DNA of 64,000 bases from an uncultured Paracoccaceae bacterium (GCA_947493145.1 CANLPZ010000003.1:36779-100778); one strand, 5' to 3'. Shown: positions 27,186-37,162, numbered from the stretch's first letter. Translations and numbers: made by a program. Notes: generated by a model not told the origin, from the letters alone.

Positions 27186-28566
27186 TTTGCTCTGCCTCCA
27201 TCATTTGTTGATCGCGCCACCACGACCCAAGGATTACTTCCTTTACTTCTGCCCACGTCCGGTCAAACGCCTCGCGCCCACGGACATAAGTATCGCGGTT
27301 AAATTCGCGGTAATCAGCTTCATAGATACCGTTCACCTGTTCCCCCGCTTGACCCACCATCGCGGTCAGATCTTGACGAAACGTTGTCATAAAATCCCCA
27401 AAATAGGCCTGCACCACATTTGCTAAATCGGTCTGCTGCGCCGCATCAAATCGGGTGATCAAGGTTCGCACCGCATCCCATTCAAACTTCATCTGGGGCA
27501 AGCCATCGCGAACACGCGCCGCATTTTCACCGTCTTCGATCGACGCAAAGGTCGAATACAGCATGTCGAAAAATCGGCCCGTGGAATCGAATTCAAGGAA
27601 CGACGCCCCCAACGGAACCAGCAAAATATCCGCGGCCGCCAGCGCGTTGATCGTCAAATACCCAAGGGCAGGGGGCGTATCGAGGAAGATCATATCGTAC
27701 TCTTCCAATACGCCCTCGTCTTCCAATGCGTTGGTCAAGGCATCCCACAGTGCCCAGGACCGAAGCTGCATGCGCCAAACAGGGACCTGAAACTCAGCCC
27801 AATACAGGTTCAGCTGCGCCCCAATCAGATCGATATTTGGCCAGTGTGTGGATTGGATCAGGTTTCGCGGCGAAACCTCTAACGCTTCGGTCAAGGTTTC
27901 ATCCAACGGGATTTCCGGTTGACCTGCTGCGGCACGCACTTTGTTCTCCGCTTGAACGGACCGCGCATAATCTTTGGCCATCAACGGGAACGCCGTCGAC
28001 CATTCGTCGGGAACGTCGCCACCCAAAATCGACGTCATCGAACCTTGGCTATCCAGATCGATGACCAACACTTTGTATCCATCCAACGCCGCCGACATCG
28101 CCAAATGCGCACAAGTCGAAGTCTTTCCAACGCCCCCTTTGAAATTCGCAACAGCGACGACTTTCGCGTCCATCCCTTCGGGTCGCCAAGATTTGTATTC
28201 CTTATTCTGCGCGCCTTCTTCGGCAAAAAATTCGCGAAGCGCTAGAATATCCTCAAGCGTGAACCATTTGGCATTTCCTTCACCTGTCCCTTGCGGAAGC
28301 TCTGGATTTGCCTTCAACACACGGCGAAAATGAGCCGGGGCAACTGGGATCAAATATTTTGTAATTTCCCAAACCGAAAATTTGCGCAGCCGTTTCTTTC
28401 CGTCCGGTGAATAACCTCGCACAGAAAGATCCTCTCTACCTTTCGCAGCGAAAGCCGCCGCTTTCGCGAATCGAGCTGTGTCGATAGGATCACTTAGCTT
28501 TTCTGCCGCACGCTGAGGATCAATCCCAAAATAGGGCGGGAGAGGGGGTCTATTTATATTGCTCAT
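27172..28566 (-). CDS. parA: Plasmid partition ATPase ParA (type Ia, with N-terminal DNA-binding region)
   Basis: 464 residues. The first ~110 residues include a MerR-like helix-turn-helix region (RKFSVWEITKYLIPVAPAHFRRVL), as in autoregulating type Ia ParA proteins. The deviant Walker A KGGVGKTS is at residues 143-150, and Walker A' (VLVIDLDSQG) and Walker B (IFLDTPPALG) follow. It segregates the replicon and probably represses its own promoter via the inverted repeats at 28578-28627. Confidence 0.93.
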   Translation of the reverse strand: MSNINRPPLPPYFGIDPQRAAEKLSDPIDTARFAKAAAFAAKGREDLSVRGYSPDGKKRLRKFSVWEITKYLIPVAPAHFRRVLKANPELPQGTGEGNAKWFTLEDILALREFFAEEGAQNKEYKSWRPEGMDAKVVAVANFKGGVGKTSTCAHLAMSAALDGYKVLVIDLDSQGSMTSILGGDVPDEWSTAFPLMAKDYARSVQAENKVRAAAGQPEIPLDETLTEALEVSPRNLIQSTHWPNIDLIGAQLNLYWAEFQVPVWRMQLRSWALWDALTNALEDEGVLEEYDMIFLDTPPALGYLTINALAAADILLVPLGASFLEFDSTGRFFDMLYSTFASIEDGENAARVRDGLPQMKFEWDAVRTLITRFDAAQQTDLANVVQAYFGDFMTTFRQDLTAMVGQAGEQVNGIYEADYREFNRDTYVRGREAFDRTWAEVKEVILGSWWRDQQMMEAEQNGEA

Positions 28567-28577
28567 GTGGCGCCTCC

Positions 28578-28627
28578 ATGTTCTTCTTTTTTGCGAACAT
28601 ACGCAGAATTATAGAACATGCCTATAA
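28578..28627. promoter_or_regulatory. Inverted repeats upstream of parA, possible ParA operator or parS
   Basis: Two inverted repeats lie 12-61 bases upstream of the parA start: ATGTTC-N11-GAACAT (28578-28600) and TTATAG-N7-CTATAA (28609-28627), with a third GAACAT inside the second spacer. This fits an autoregulatory operator, or a partition site. No direct proof in sequence. Confidence 0.4.
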
Positions 28628-28757
28628 CAAAGATGCGCGGCCTTTCGATAATCCTTCAATTTTCTGATTGAAATCAAATAAACAACGGGGTCTGTTTGAA
28701 TATTCTTTAGATACTTTAAAAACTTTGCATAGAAAAAAAATTTATTTTTCAATGGCT

Positions 28758-28845
28758 TATATCAATATAGGTACCTGTTATCGGTCTAAAACGGACCAGT
28801 TTTCAGGACCAAAGGGACCCAAATTCAGGATCATTCGTACCATTT
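28758..28845 (+). repeat. Four tandem 22-base iteron-like repeats
   Basis: Unit starts are 28758, 28780, 28802 and 28824. The core at position 13 of each unit reads GGTACCTGTT, CGGACCAGTT, GGGACCCAAA and CGTACCATTT, so an S-G-K-ACC core recurs at exact 22-base spacing. Units three and four also share TTCAGGAYCA at their starts. The repeats are degenerate but the period, position and neighbouring Rep_3-type gene fit Rep binding sites. Confidence 0.6.
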
Positions 28846-28961
28846 CGCAGGAAAATGACAATAAGAACGCTGCATAGAGCCTGTTTTTGTGAGTATGAAA
28901 GAATCATCTGTCAAGGATATAAGCCGTAATCCCGTAGACTGGTACCTAAGAGTTTTAAGAG

Positions 28962-28970
28962 TTATCCACA
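28962..28970 (+). promoter_or_regulatory. DnaA box
   Basis: TTATCCACA, a perfect match to the high-affinity DnaA consensus, lies between the iterons and rep. Confidence 0.65.
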
Positions 28971-29005
28971 AGTACCCATTCGCAGGACAACGCAATTCAC
29001 CGTAT

Positions 29006-29017
29006 TTAGGTACCTAA
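29006..29017. promoter_or_regulatory. Palindrome TTAGGTACCTAA, possible Rep autoregulation operator
   Basis: A perfect 12-base palindrome 80 bases before rep. Its half site GGTACC equals the core of the first iteron, and another GGTACCT is at 28941-28947. Rep_3-type initiators commonly repress themselves through inverted half-iterons, so this is a good operator candidate. Confidence 0.45.
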
Positions 29018-29096
29018 TGAAATATTGATTTTGGGTGCCCGTTCATGCACACTGACTGAAATACTCCGTTAGAGAGTCGCAAAGGCGAGTAGACAG

Positions 29097-30299
29097 ATGC
29101 AGGATATTCCAAAAGACCGGTTGTCGGGTGCGTTGCGCCGTGGGTCGGTGAAAAAACACGTCGCGGCAATTCACGTGTCTGGAAAATTAACGCTTTTACA
29201 GCGTAAGCTTTCCAATGTTTTATTGCTAAACGCCTATGACACGCTCACGCAGCAGGCGAAATTCGAAATCGATGCCCGCACGTTATGTTTGATGATTGGA
29301 TATAATTCTAATGACTTTGATACACTAAAACAGTCTCTAAAAGGGCTTGCAGAGACTGTTGCAGAGTGGGACATGCTGGACAATCAGGGTCAACAGGAGT
29401 GGGGCGTTTCCAGTTTGTTAAGCTACGCAAAGCTAAAAAACGGGGTCTGTGAATATTCGTATTCGCCCGCACTGGCGGAAAAACTGAACGACCCAAAGGT
29501 TTTTGCGCTCATCAATTTGAACATCCAACGACGATTTACCAGCGGTCACGCGCTTGCGCTTTATGAAAACTGCTATCGTTTCGTACGCACCGGTAGCACC
29601 GGCTGGTGGACGTTGGAGACATTTCGCCGACTAATGGGCGTTAACGACAGTGCGTATTACGAGACCTATAAGCACCTAAATGCAAAAATCATCAAACCAG
29701 CGGTGGCAGAGGTTAACAAAACGTCGAACATTGTGATTACGCCTGAGACACGGAAAATGGGGCGCACCGTCGCCGATATCCGGTTTAAGATCACGAGCAA
29801 TCCGCAACTGGGGATTTTAGACATCGATGACGGCGAAGGCGCGCGCAAATCTCCGATTTATGCACGTCTGAAGGATGCAGGTGTCAGCGATCGATTGGCC
29901 CGTCAATGGATGTCCGAACATGGCGAAGATCACGTCGCTGCAAAGCTTGATTACGTCGAGGGACAAAGCGACGTGAAAAGCCCCGTACGGTATCTTTCAG
30001 CGGCCTTAAAAAATAACTATGACTTTGACACGTCGGCTGAGGTCGCGACGACGCCGGAGCGGAGTATACGGGCGTTCAAGCTTGGGCGTGTTCAGGAAAC
30101 GCTGAAACACCGGCGTCCTATGCAACGCGATGCTGATAAGGCTTTATTTCTGTCGCAACTGACGCAAGCAAAAGATCGCGATGATTTTGAACGTTTCGGG
30201 TGGATGTCGGCCTTGAATGCGGATGCGATTTTTGCGTTTTGGGAAGATATCTATCCCGAGATTTTCGACCAAAAGGTTAGTCCTGAAGAGACTGTTTAA
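29097..30299 (+). CDS. Plasmid replication initiator, Rep_3 family-like
   Basis: 400 residues. The first ~240 form the tandem winged-helix region, with KLTLLQRKLSNVLLLNAYD near residue 30 and FDTLKQSLKGLAETVAEWD, which resemble Rep_3 (RepB-type) initiators of Rhodobacterales plasmids. An SGHALALYENCYRF segment and a second winged helix follow. The C-terminal ~150 residues resemble the replicon-specific tails of this group. It binds the iterons upstream. It is divergent from parAB, and its last 23 bases overlap the end of the convergent membrane-fusion gene. Confidence 0.85.
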   Translation: MQDIPKDRLSGALRRGSVKKHVAAIHVSGKLTLLQRKLSNVLLLNAYDTLTQQAKFEIDARTLCLMIGYNSNDFDTLKQSLKGLAETVAEWDMLDNQGQQEWGVSSLLSYAKLKNGVCEYSYSPALAEKLNDPKVFALINLNIQRRFTSGHALALYENCYRFVRTGSTGWWTLETFRRLMGVNDSAYYETYKHLNAKIIKPAVAEVNKTSNIVITPETRKMGRTVADIRFKITSNPQLGILDIDDGEGARKSPIYARLKDAGVSDRLARQWMSEHGEDHVAAKLDYVEGQSDVKSPVRYLSAALKNNYDFDTSAEVATTPERSIRAFKLGRVQETLKHRRPMQRDADKALFLSQLTQAKDRDDFERFGWMSALNADAIFAFWEDIYPEIFDQKVSPEETV

Positions 30300-31542
30300 A
30301 CGCGCTGAAAAACGGGGCGATTAGAAAATCAAAAAAGGTTAATTCACGTCCCGATAGGGCGACAGAAACAGGCATCCCTGATGATAACCGCAAAGGAACG
30401 CCAAGATTTCGGGACGCGTTTTCAATGTCATTTTGCGCGATTGTCGCGGTGGCCGTGTACCCAACCGGTGTTCCCATGTCGTCGGTCGTTGCCTCAGGTG
30501 AGACAGCCGAAATTTGAACATCGATGCGTGGCATGTTCCGTTGTGGAAGCGCAGGGATCGTCAGTTGACCGGTCATTCCAACGTATATTTGATCAATCGC
30601 GTTGGTCGGAATCGTTAGACGTATTTCGGGGGCTGACAAGGGTTCAGATATTGTAAGCAGCGTTTGACCACGCGGCGCATACATTTGGGCTGTATCAAAA
30701 TTTAGATCAACGATGGTCCCATCGATAGGCGACGTTACAACCGATTGTGAAATTTCATCATTTAGTCGGATAAGTTGGCGTTCAAAATTACCAATTTGTT
30801 TGGTGTTTTGATGGAGTGTGGTCCGCAATTCGGTTTCAAAAGATTTCGCAAATTTCTGCACCTCGATCAGGGCCTGATCACGTTGGTCACGAAGCGAGAT
30901 TAAGTTGATTTCTGACGCATTAATTTCGCCTTTGATCTGTAACAGTTGGTCTTGTTCAATTTGGAGTTGGCTTTGGGGGATCACACCCTTGGCCAATAGG
31001 TTGGTCAAATCATTCAGGCGGGATTGAACCGTGTTACGTCTTTCGTTGAGTAAATTAATCCCGTCTTGCATTGAGTTGATGCGATGTTGTGCTGTCCGCG
31101 CGCTGGCGTCGGCAGTTTCAATATTCAATTGGTTCTGTCGGAACTTGGCACTGTAAAGAGCCGCGTAAGTGCTGTTGCCAGTCCGCACTTGAGAGGCCTG
31201 TAGCAGATCCGTGATCACCGAATTTTCCAACTGAATTTGACGAATATTATGACGCAAATTTTCCCGCGTTTGTTCTGTTGCCGAAATATCCAAGGTAATT
31301 AACGGGGAACCTTTTTGTACGGTGTCATGTTGCGAAACATGGATTTCCTTTATTCGGCCACCATACCCGTGCTGAAGGTCAAAGGTTGGCTGATCAGAAA
31401 CCAATGTGCCAGTCGCGCGAATGGTCGTCGCAAGCGGCGCGAAATAGGCCCAAATAGCGATGCCAAAAACACCAATAACCACAGTAAACATTGCAATCCA
31501 AAGTGGGCGGGTGATCCGGACGGGAAGGGACGTTACAGTCAA
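30277..31542 (-). CDS. Type I secretion membrane fusion protein (HlyD family)
   Basis: 421 residues. One N-terminal membrane helix (LWIAMFTVVIGVFGIAIWAY) is followed by a biotinyl-lipoyl-like half motif (GGRIKEIHVSQHDTVQKGSPL), a long coiled coil, the second half motif (VTSPIDGTIVDL) and a beta-barrel. It links the ABC transporter to an outer-membrane TolC, which is not in this window. Its start overlaps the ABC stop by four bases. Confidence 0.9.
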   Translation of the reverse strand: MTVTSLPVRITRPLWIAMFTVVIGVFGIAIWAYFAPLATTIRATGTLVSDQPTFDLQHGYGGRIKEIHVSQHDTVQKGSPLITLDISATEQTRENLRHNIRQIQLENSVITDLLQASQVRTGNSTYAALYSAKFRQNQLNIETADASARTAQHRINSMQDGINLLNERRNTVQSRLNDLTNLLAKGVIPQSQLQIEQDQLLQIKGEINASEINLISLRDQRDQALIEVQKFAKSFETELRTTLHQNTKQIGNFERQLIRLNDEISQSVVTSPIDGTIVDLNFDTAQMYAPRGQTLLTISEPLSAPEIRLTIPTNAIDQIYVGMTGQLTIPALPQRNMPRIDVQISAVSPEATTDDMGTPVGYTATATIAQNDIENASRNLGVPLRLSSGMPVSVALSGRELTFFDFLIAPFFSAFKQSLQD

Positions 31543-33626
31543 TGGGCGATCCTTGGTTTTTGCCGCAGTTTGTCCGCGGACAAGCGCGCGGCGAACAGCG
31601 AGGCTTCGTCTGTGTTTTTAACTTCGAGCGTGTCCGTCATTTGTGACACCACCGCCAGCGCAATTTCATCAGGTTCAAGATCAACCATGTCGACTTCGGG
31701 ATGTTGAACAAGGCTGCGGATCTTGGTCATTTTGTCGGCTGCTTCTGTTTTTGCGTCTTCGGTCAGCATCAATTCGCAATGGTTTTCGTCGACAAAGCGG
31801 AAAATAATCGTACATGTTCGGCGCATATCTTGCGCGCCGTTTTGACAGGCGGCGTTAAACATTTCCGTCGCAACGATCACTGATTTTTGCCGGAAATCCG
31901 TATCAGAATGCCGCAAAAACTGAGCAACGACCCAATCATTGAGATCTTGGACAGACGCAGGGTTTAGAGGGAGTTGAAGGCGTTGTTTTCCGTCGTTCAT
32001 CCGGCCCAGCACTTCGGCACGGGCGCCAAAATCGGTCATCCGCCCATGGTCGAGGACCAAAACTTTGTCGGCAAGTCCCATAATACCTGAGCGATGCAAA
32101 ACCATAACAATGGTGGTGCCCTGCTTTTTCAGTAAAGCGAGCGTGTCGCAAAGCTGCCGTTCACCCGCGGCATCTAGTAACGCGTTTGGTTCGTCGAGAA
32201 AAAGATATTTGGGGCGTTCAAAGATTGCGCGTGCCAACGCCACGCGTTGTTTTTGTCCTGCGGATAGCAAATGTCCGTTTGCGCCAAAATCCGTGGCGTA
32301 TCCTTCGGGGAGGGAGGAAATAAGACCGTGGACGCCTGCGGTTCGAGCGGCGGCGATTATGCGTTTGTCGTTAGGGTTTGGATCAAAACAACAAATGTTT
32401 TCTGCGATAGTTCCGCTTAGAAGTTGAGCCTGTTGCGGGAGGTATCCAATAGATTTTTGGGACGTTTCTGGACCAAGAGTGCGAACATCAGTTTCGTCAA
32501 ATCGCACGGATCCAATCGGGCAGGGGGACACGCCGCTGAGTGCGTTCAATAACGTTGTTTTACCGCTGCCGCTGTCGCCAACGATCGCAAGACATTCGCC
32601 CGTTTCTAAGGATAGCGAAATCCGGTCCAATCGTGGTGGCGCGCCACCACCGCGTGGGTGGATCAGGTCTTGCGCCGTCAGTTTTCCCGTTAGATCGAGA
32701 TGTTCAGTTGTTTTCGTCAGGTTTTGCGAAGACTCCAGCAGGCGCGTATAGGCTTTTTTCGCATTGGTTATGTCGGTCCAACTGTTTGTAACGGTTTCGA
32801 CCGTAGCGATGGTTTTCGACACGATTATCGACGCCCCAATCATTGCACCCGCAGATAGGTTGCCGTTGATAACGAGAATGGCGCCGACGGACAGGGCGGC
32901 GATCTGGCCGAACATCCGTAGACCATTTGTCATGGACGCTTTTAAGGCGGTTTTTGGCGCGATAAGATCCATATACGAAAGCTTTTGATCTTGAACAGAA
33001 GCAAAGCGGTTCGCCAAGTTGGTTGAGGCCGCTTGCATGCCGGCAATGACCGTTGGATTGGTGGAGTTTGATAGGATTTGTCGCTCTTGTCGGCCCAATT
33101 CGAGCCCGGTGTTCAAAGCGCTGCTGGTCAGAAACTGAACAATGGATTTGATCAACATCAGTGTCGCGACAATCACCACGACGAGGGCCAAGAAATACGG
33201 ATGGACCAGAAGAAGTGTTATTGCAAAAAGGGGAAGCCAAGGCAGGTTCAGACCGGCGATGGCGGCAGGACCAGCACAGGCATCGCGTAAGGTTACCGTG
33301 TCATCAAGGATGGATTGACGGTTGTCCGGTGGGAGGACCAAAGCATGGGTTGTGCCCGTCTTTTCAATCCAATGCGATGCGCGCTGTAAAGTTACGTCGC
33401 GACAGGTTTCCACCGCGCCCTGAACCGCAAAGACCATGACCGCGACAGCAATTAACAGCGCCAACGTGGCAAGGTTTCCCGATGGAACAACACGGTCCAG
33501 AACTTGCATCATGAAAATGGGGCTAACAAGGACCGCTAAATTTGTGAAAGCACTGAAAACCAGCAATGGAATTGCAAGTGATTTCAAGCTTGAGATGTTT
33601 GAAATATGAGACACTAATTTCGCCAA
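31539..33626 (-). CDS. Type I secretion ABC transporter with extra C-terminal domain
   Basis: 695 residues; PrtD-type exporters are usually about 570-580. The membrane domain with a PIFMMQVLDRVVPSGN motif takes residues 1-320. The nucleotide-binding domain has GDSGSGKTT near residue 350, an altered signature LSAGQ near 455 and Walker B YLFLDEP near 474. An extra ~140 residues follow (from about LQLPLNPASV), with an EMFNAACQNG segment that I do not recognise for certain. It should export the RTX proteins encoded upstream. Confidence 0.88.
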   Translation of the reverse strand: MAKLVSHISNISSLKSLAIPLLVFSAFTNLAVLVSPIFMMQVLDRVVPSGNLATLALLIAVAVMVFAVQGAVETCRDVTLQRASHWIEKTGTTHALVLPPDNRQSILDDTVTLRDACAGPAAIAGLNLPWLPLFAITLLLVHPYFLALVVVIVATLMLIKSIVQFLTSSALNTGLELGRQERQILSNSTNPTVIAGMQAASTNLANRFASVQDQKLSYMDLIAPKTALKASMTNGLRMFGQIAALSVGAILVINGNLSAGAMIGASIIVSKTIATVETVTNSWTDITNAKKAYTRLLESSQNLTKTTEHLDLTGKLTAQDLIHPRGGGAPPRLDRISLSLETGECLAIVGDSGSGKTTLLNALSGVSPCPIGSVRFDETDVRTLGPETSQKSIGYLPQQAQLLSGTIAENICCFDPNPNDKRIIAAARTAGVHGLISSLPEGYATDFGANGHLLSAGQKQRVALARAIFERPKYLFLDEPNALLDAAGERQLCDTLALLKKQGTTIVMVLHRSGIMGLADKVLVLDHGRMTDFGARAEVLGRMNDGKQRLQLPLNPASVQDLNDWVVAQFLRHSDTDFRQKSVIVATEMFNAACQNGAQDMRRTCTIIFRFVDENHCELMLTEDAKTEAADKMTKIRSLVQHPEVDMVDLEPDEIALAVVSQMTDTLEVKNTDEASLFAARLSADKLRQKPRIAH

Positions 33627-33636
33627 AATGGCCCTG

Positions 33637-33656
33637 CGCTGTGCGTTGGAACAGCG
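33637..33656 (-). promoter_or_regulatory. Hairpin between RTX and ABC genes, possible attenuator
   Basis: CGCTGT (33637-33642) and ACAGCG (33651-33656) pair with an 8-base loop, extendable by two pairs. There is no T run, so complete termination is unlikely; partial attenuation between substrate and transporter genes is known in type I secretion operons. Confidence 0.3.
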
Positions 33657-33671
33657 TAGGGGAGGGGGAAG

Positions 33672-36112
33672 TTATAGAATGAAGTTACTTTCGTCGAGGT
33701 CGTCCATATCAACTGATTTCAGTATCAACTTGTCGCCGTCGGACGCGCCCTCCAATCCCGAGAGGTCGATTTCGGTTGCCCATCCTTTGTCTGACATCAA
33801 ATTTTGGACGTCGGAAAATTCTAATCCGTATGATGACAGGTCGATTTGATCGTTGTTGGTTTCAAAATCATGGATCATATCCTTGCCGCTTCCGGCGGAG
33901 ATAACAAAGGTATCGTTTGCCCCGTCTTTCCACCAATTGCCGCCCCACATATGATCGTCGCCTGCGCCGCCAGTGATCACGTCATTTCCAGCGCCGCCAA
34001 CGATTTTGTCGTTACCTGCACCCCCGTCGATATTGTCGTCACCGATCCCTGCGTTCAGGTAATCTTTGCCATCATCGCCTGAAAGGGCATCGTTTCCGTC
34101 ACCACCAAGGATTTTGTCATCGCCGGTGCCGCCGAACATGGTATCGTTGCCCGTACCCCCATTTATAGTGTCGTTTCCGCTGTCACCATGGAGCGTGTCG
34201 TCATCGTTTCCGCCATGCAATTTGTCGTCCCCGCCGCCGCCATACATGAGGTCATTGCCATCCCCACCACGAAGATCATCATTCCCGCCTGTAATGCTGA
34301 CAACCTCTGGGTTACGGATCAAAAATGGGGCTTCGGCGTCAACTTCGGCAAAGGCATCTGGTGCGCGGGGATCGACCGCCCCGTCATTTGATCCTGTGCG
34401 TTCGCTTTCGGCCATAAATTCGGAATAGGCGGTGCCATCCTCCCAATCGACGTTGACTTTATATATCGCGCCTTGGGCACCGGTCGATCCGTCCAGATCA
34501 TGATCCCCGTTGTTCAAGCCATAGTACAAGTTTCCATCGCCATCCAAGAAAACCGCACCATAGGCGCCTTTGCTCATGCCAGCAGACATTTCACCGTCGA
34601 AGAGAGTGCCCGTAATATCGACTGACATGTATCCAGGTTCGCCGCCCTCTGCGACTTTGGACACGTCAATGCAAACAACCTCGCCGGGCTGACCGTTCGC
34701 AGCGGGTGGTTTCACACCGTAGAAAACATCGTTCTTGGAATCATAGGCGATGTCGTAAATGTTGCCTTTCATCAGATCATTAGGAAGGTCGTAATTTGTG
34801 ATGATTGGATTGCCATCGGCATCAAGATTGTCGACATCGATTTTGGTGACGCGGTTGGCCGATGAATTAAAGGTCCACAAGTTACCGCTGTCGTCGAAAT
34901 CGCCAACAAAATCGCCGTTGGTCCCTTCGCCAACGCGGTAGGCCTGACCATCGGCATCAACCATGACGACGTCGGTTTTTGAAACAGGGTTTCCAAGCGC
35001 GTCGACACCATCTTTTTTCGCGATGCCGTAAATCAGGTCATCCTCGACGTTGAACCCAATGGCATTGATTTTCAATCCGGTCGATGGGCCCGCGTCGTCA
35101 TAGGTATTGGTGGCGGTATCAAAAACCTTTAGCTGTCCGTCAATCATTTGATAGAGGCTCGCCTGCCCCGGTGCGAAGGCCGCGACATCGACGGTTTCAC
35201 CACCGATTTCGACTTCCTTTTCATAGCTAAAATTGGGCCAGACATGTCGATTTCTGGACCGTTGTTATCGGGTTCAACTGCGCGGAACGTTATTTCGCCT
35301 GCACCATCGACACCGGGGACGTCAAACGTATGGGTTTCATAAACGCCCGATGTTGTTGTGACTTCGCCAATGACGTCACCATTCCATAACACCTCCACCG
35401 TGCCGGTTGTCGAACCGCCGGAAAAATTCGCCGCCAGCTCGAAGGAAACTGTGTAGGTTTCGTCCGATGATGTATCAAATGACTGACTGATTTGTTCGGT
35501 GCCGTGGTCGTCCGTCATGGTCCAGCCGCCATGTTTGGCCAATTGTGAAAAACTGGAAACGGTGACGCCGTCCTCAATGGGATCAAGCATATTACCCCCG
35601 ACGAAATCGCCATAGACCACGTCATCGCCGGCGCCGGCGTTGATAATATCCGCACCTGCGCCGCCTGAGGCGAAATCGTCCCCATCTTCGAGGTTCAAGA
35701 GGTCGTCGCCATCGCCGCCATGCGCAATATCGTCGCCGGTTCCGGCATTGACGATGTCGTCACCGGCACCGGCAAACAATTGGTCATCGCCACCATTGCC
35801 AAGCAGGACATCATCACCATCGCCGGTTTTTATGACGTCGTTGTAGCTTGGGTTATACCCGTCGCCGTTGTCGACAATATTGTCGGCATTAAAGACCCAT
35901 TTTCCGTCAATGAACGACCATTCATTCCCAACCATATCGCCAGCACCAAGGTCGTTTCCTGACCCGGTTTCGATGGTGTCGTTCCCGGCGTTACCATTGA
36001 CTTTGTCATGAACGTCATCGCCGCCAACCATGTTTCCGTTTTCATCGCCGTAACCGGACTTAATCGTGTCCTTGCCAGTGGTGCCGATTGTGTACGTTGT
36101 TTTATCTGCCAC
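33672..36112 (-). pseudogene. RTX secreted protein, split by a frameshift near 35228-35238
   Basis: A GTG at 36112 behind an AAGGGA site starts an RTX-rich N-terminal part, which as written ends at 35144. The second part reads from 35147 to 33672. At about 35228-35238 the frame changes: the -1 frame continues NFSYEKEVEIGGETVDVAAF and joins the second part without a stop. One missing base explains this, giving about 813 residues. Order: RTX repeats, a beta-sandwich, a DUF6923-like beta-propeller region, more GGxGxD repeats, and a C-terminal secretion signal ending NFIL. It is the likely substrate of the downstream transporter. Confidence 0.75.
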
Positions 36113-36217
36113 AGGTGATCCCTTTCTATCCGAATGGGGGGGACCATCGCGTGCAGAAGTGACCGAAGGGTTTACGCCGAACGGTCATCTGTTTCGAATT
36201 TTAGAAAACTGCGGGTA

Positions 36218-37162
36218 TTAATCGCCGATGAAAATGCCCTGAACCGTTCCTGTTGATCCATCAGACAAGAAGACGCCGCCGACTTCGTCAGGGGTTGTGC
36301 CATCAAGTGCGAAAAACCCTCCATCGGCGCTGTTCACAGGGGAAGGTCCCGCGAAGAGAACAATCGTACCGCCATTTGTTGTCGAGATGTCGCCACCTTC
36401 GAAACCATGCGATGTGATGGTCATGTTGTCGATCGAAATTGTATCAAACGGTGCAGTGGTCGGAAGTCCAGTGGTCCCATCGAGAACGGTGAAATTATCA
36501 AGGGTCACGTCAACAGCGTCGCCGCCAAAATCAACTTCGATAGTGGCTGCCCCATTGTTAAGCGCATAACTGTTGCCTGTCGATGAAACGGCGGAGGCCG
36601 TCGCTGAGCCTGTGTAGGTGACGGATCCCGTTGCTGCTGCAAGATCGGCCGGCATCGTTCGCGCGCCATAAACGATCGCGACATCATAGGTTGTCCCGCC
36701 TGATGTGTAGTTCAAATTTCCAAGCGCGAGGTAGTCATAGGATGATGTATCCAGTGATGTGGATGCGGCAAAAGTTGCACCGCTTGCGTCTTGGAACACG
36801 CCAGCACTGTTTGGCCCGTCGGTGTCCGTTAAGGTGACGACGCCGTCAGAAATTGTCAGGCTTTGTGTGTTGGGCACCAATGAGCCGGTTCCATTGTCGA
36901 CGCTGATGGTCCCGTCAGATACGTTGGTTAATAGCCCGGAAGCGCGCAGTGTGATCGGCGCCGTATGCGTTGCGTCGCTCAAACTGGCGTAGGTCGCGGT
37001 CGACCCACCGCCTGTTCCGCCACCGCCTGATCCACCGCCAGTGGACCCACCGCCGCCAGAGCCACCCGTGATGGCTTGACCAACAAGCCCGCCGCCGCAA
37101 GCCGATAGGGAAAGAACAACCACAGTCATTCCTGATGCTTTGAGTAGTTTAAACAAAGACAA
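36218..37162 (-). CDS. TbpB-like surface lipoprotein
   Basis: 314 residues. The lipoprotein signal ends LSLSACGGG, a Gly/Ser-rich linker follows, then a single barrel-like domain ending DEVGGVFLSDGSTGTVQGIFIGD, the transferrin-binding-protein-like C-terminal pattern. The start is TTG at 37162 with a GGGAG site; homology to the second copy at 51378 (same length n-region) supports it over ATG 37129. It overlaps the end of the protease gene by 14 bases, so they are cotranscribed. Confidence 0.75.
   Translation of the reverse strand: MSLFKLLKASGMTVVVLSLSACGGGLVGQAITGGSGGGGSTGGGSGGGGTGGGSTATYASLSDATHTAPITLRASGLLTNVSDGTISVDNGTGSLVPNTQSLTISDGVVTLTDTDGPNSAGVFQDASGATFAASTSLDTSSYDYLALGNLNYTSGGTTYDVAIVYGARTMPADLAAATGSVTYTGSATASAVSSTGNSYALNNGAATIEVDFGGDAVDVTLDNFTVLDGTTGLPTTAPFDTISIDNMTITSHGFEGGDISTTNGGTIVLFAGPSPVNSADGGFFALDGTTPDEVGGVFLSDGSTGTVQGIFIGD

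Larger units (their letters stand above)
28655..29020. other. Putative origin of replication
   Basis: The 530-base spacer between divergent parA and rep has the parts of an iteron origin: a very AT-rich stretch at about 28660-28755, four 22-base iteron-like repeats (28758-28845), a perfect DnaA box and a palindrome close to rep. No credible gene lies in it; the one longer open frame crosses the iterons. Confidence 0.7.

Noticed and set aside
28668..28877. Open frame of 69 codons in the parA-rep spacer
   Set aside because: It runs across the AT-rich stretch and the iterons, has no ribosome site and no recognisable similarity. Chance frame within the origin.
34066..36000. Long plus-strand open frames opposite the RTX genes
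   Set aside because: They are the antisense of GGxGxD repeats, rich in Ser/Pro, lack ribosome sites and follow the repeat periodicity. Antisense shadows.
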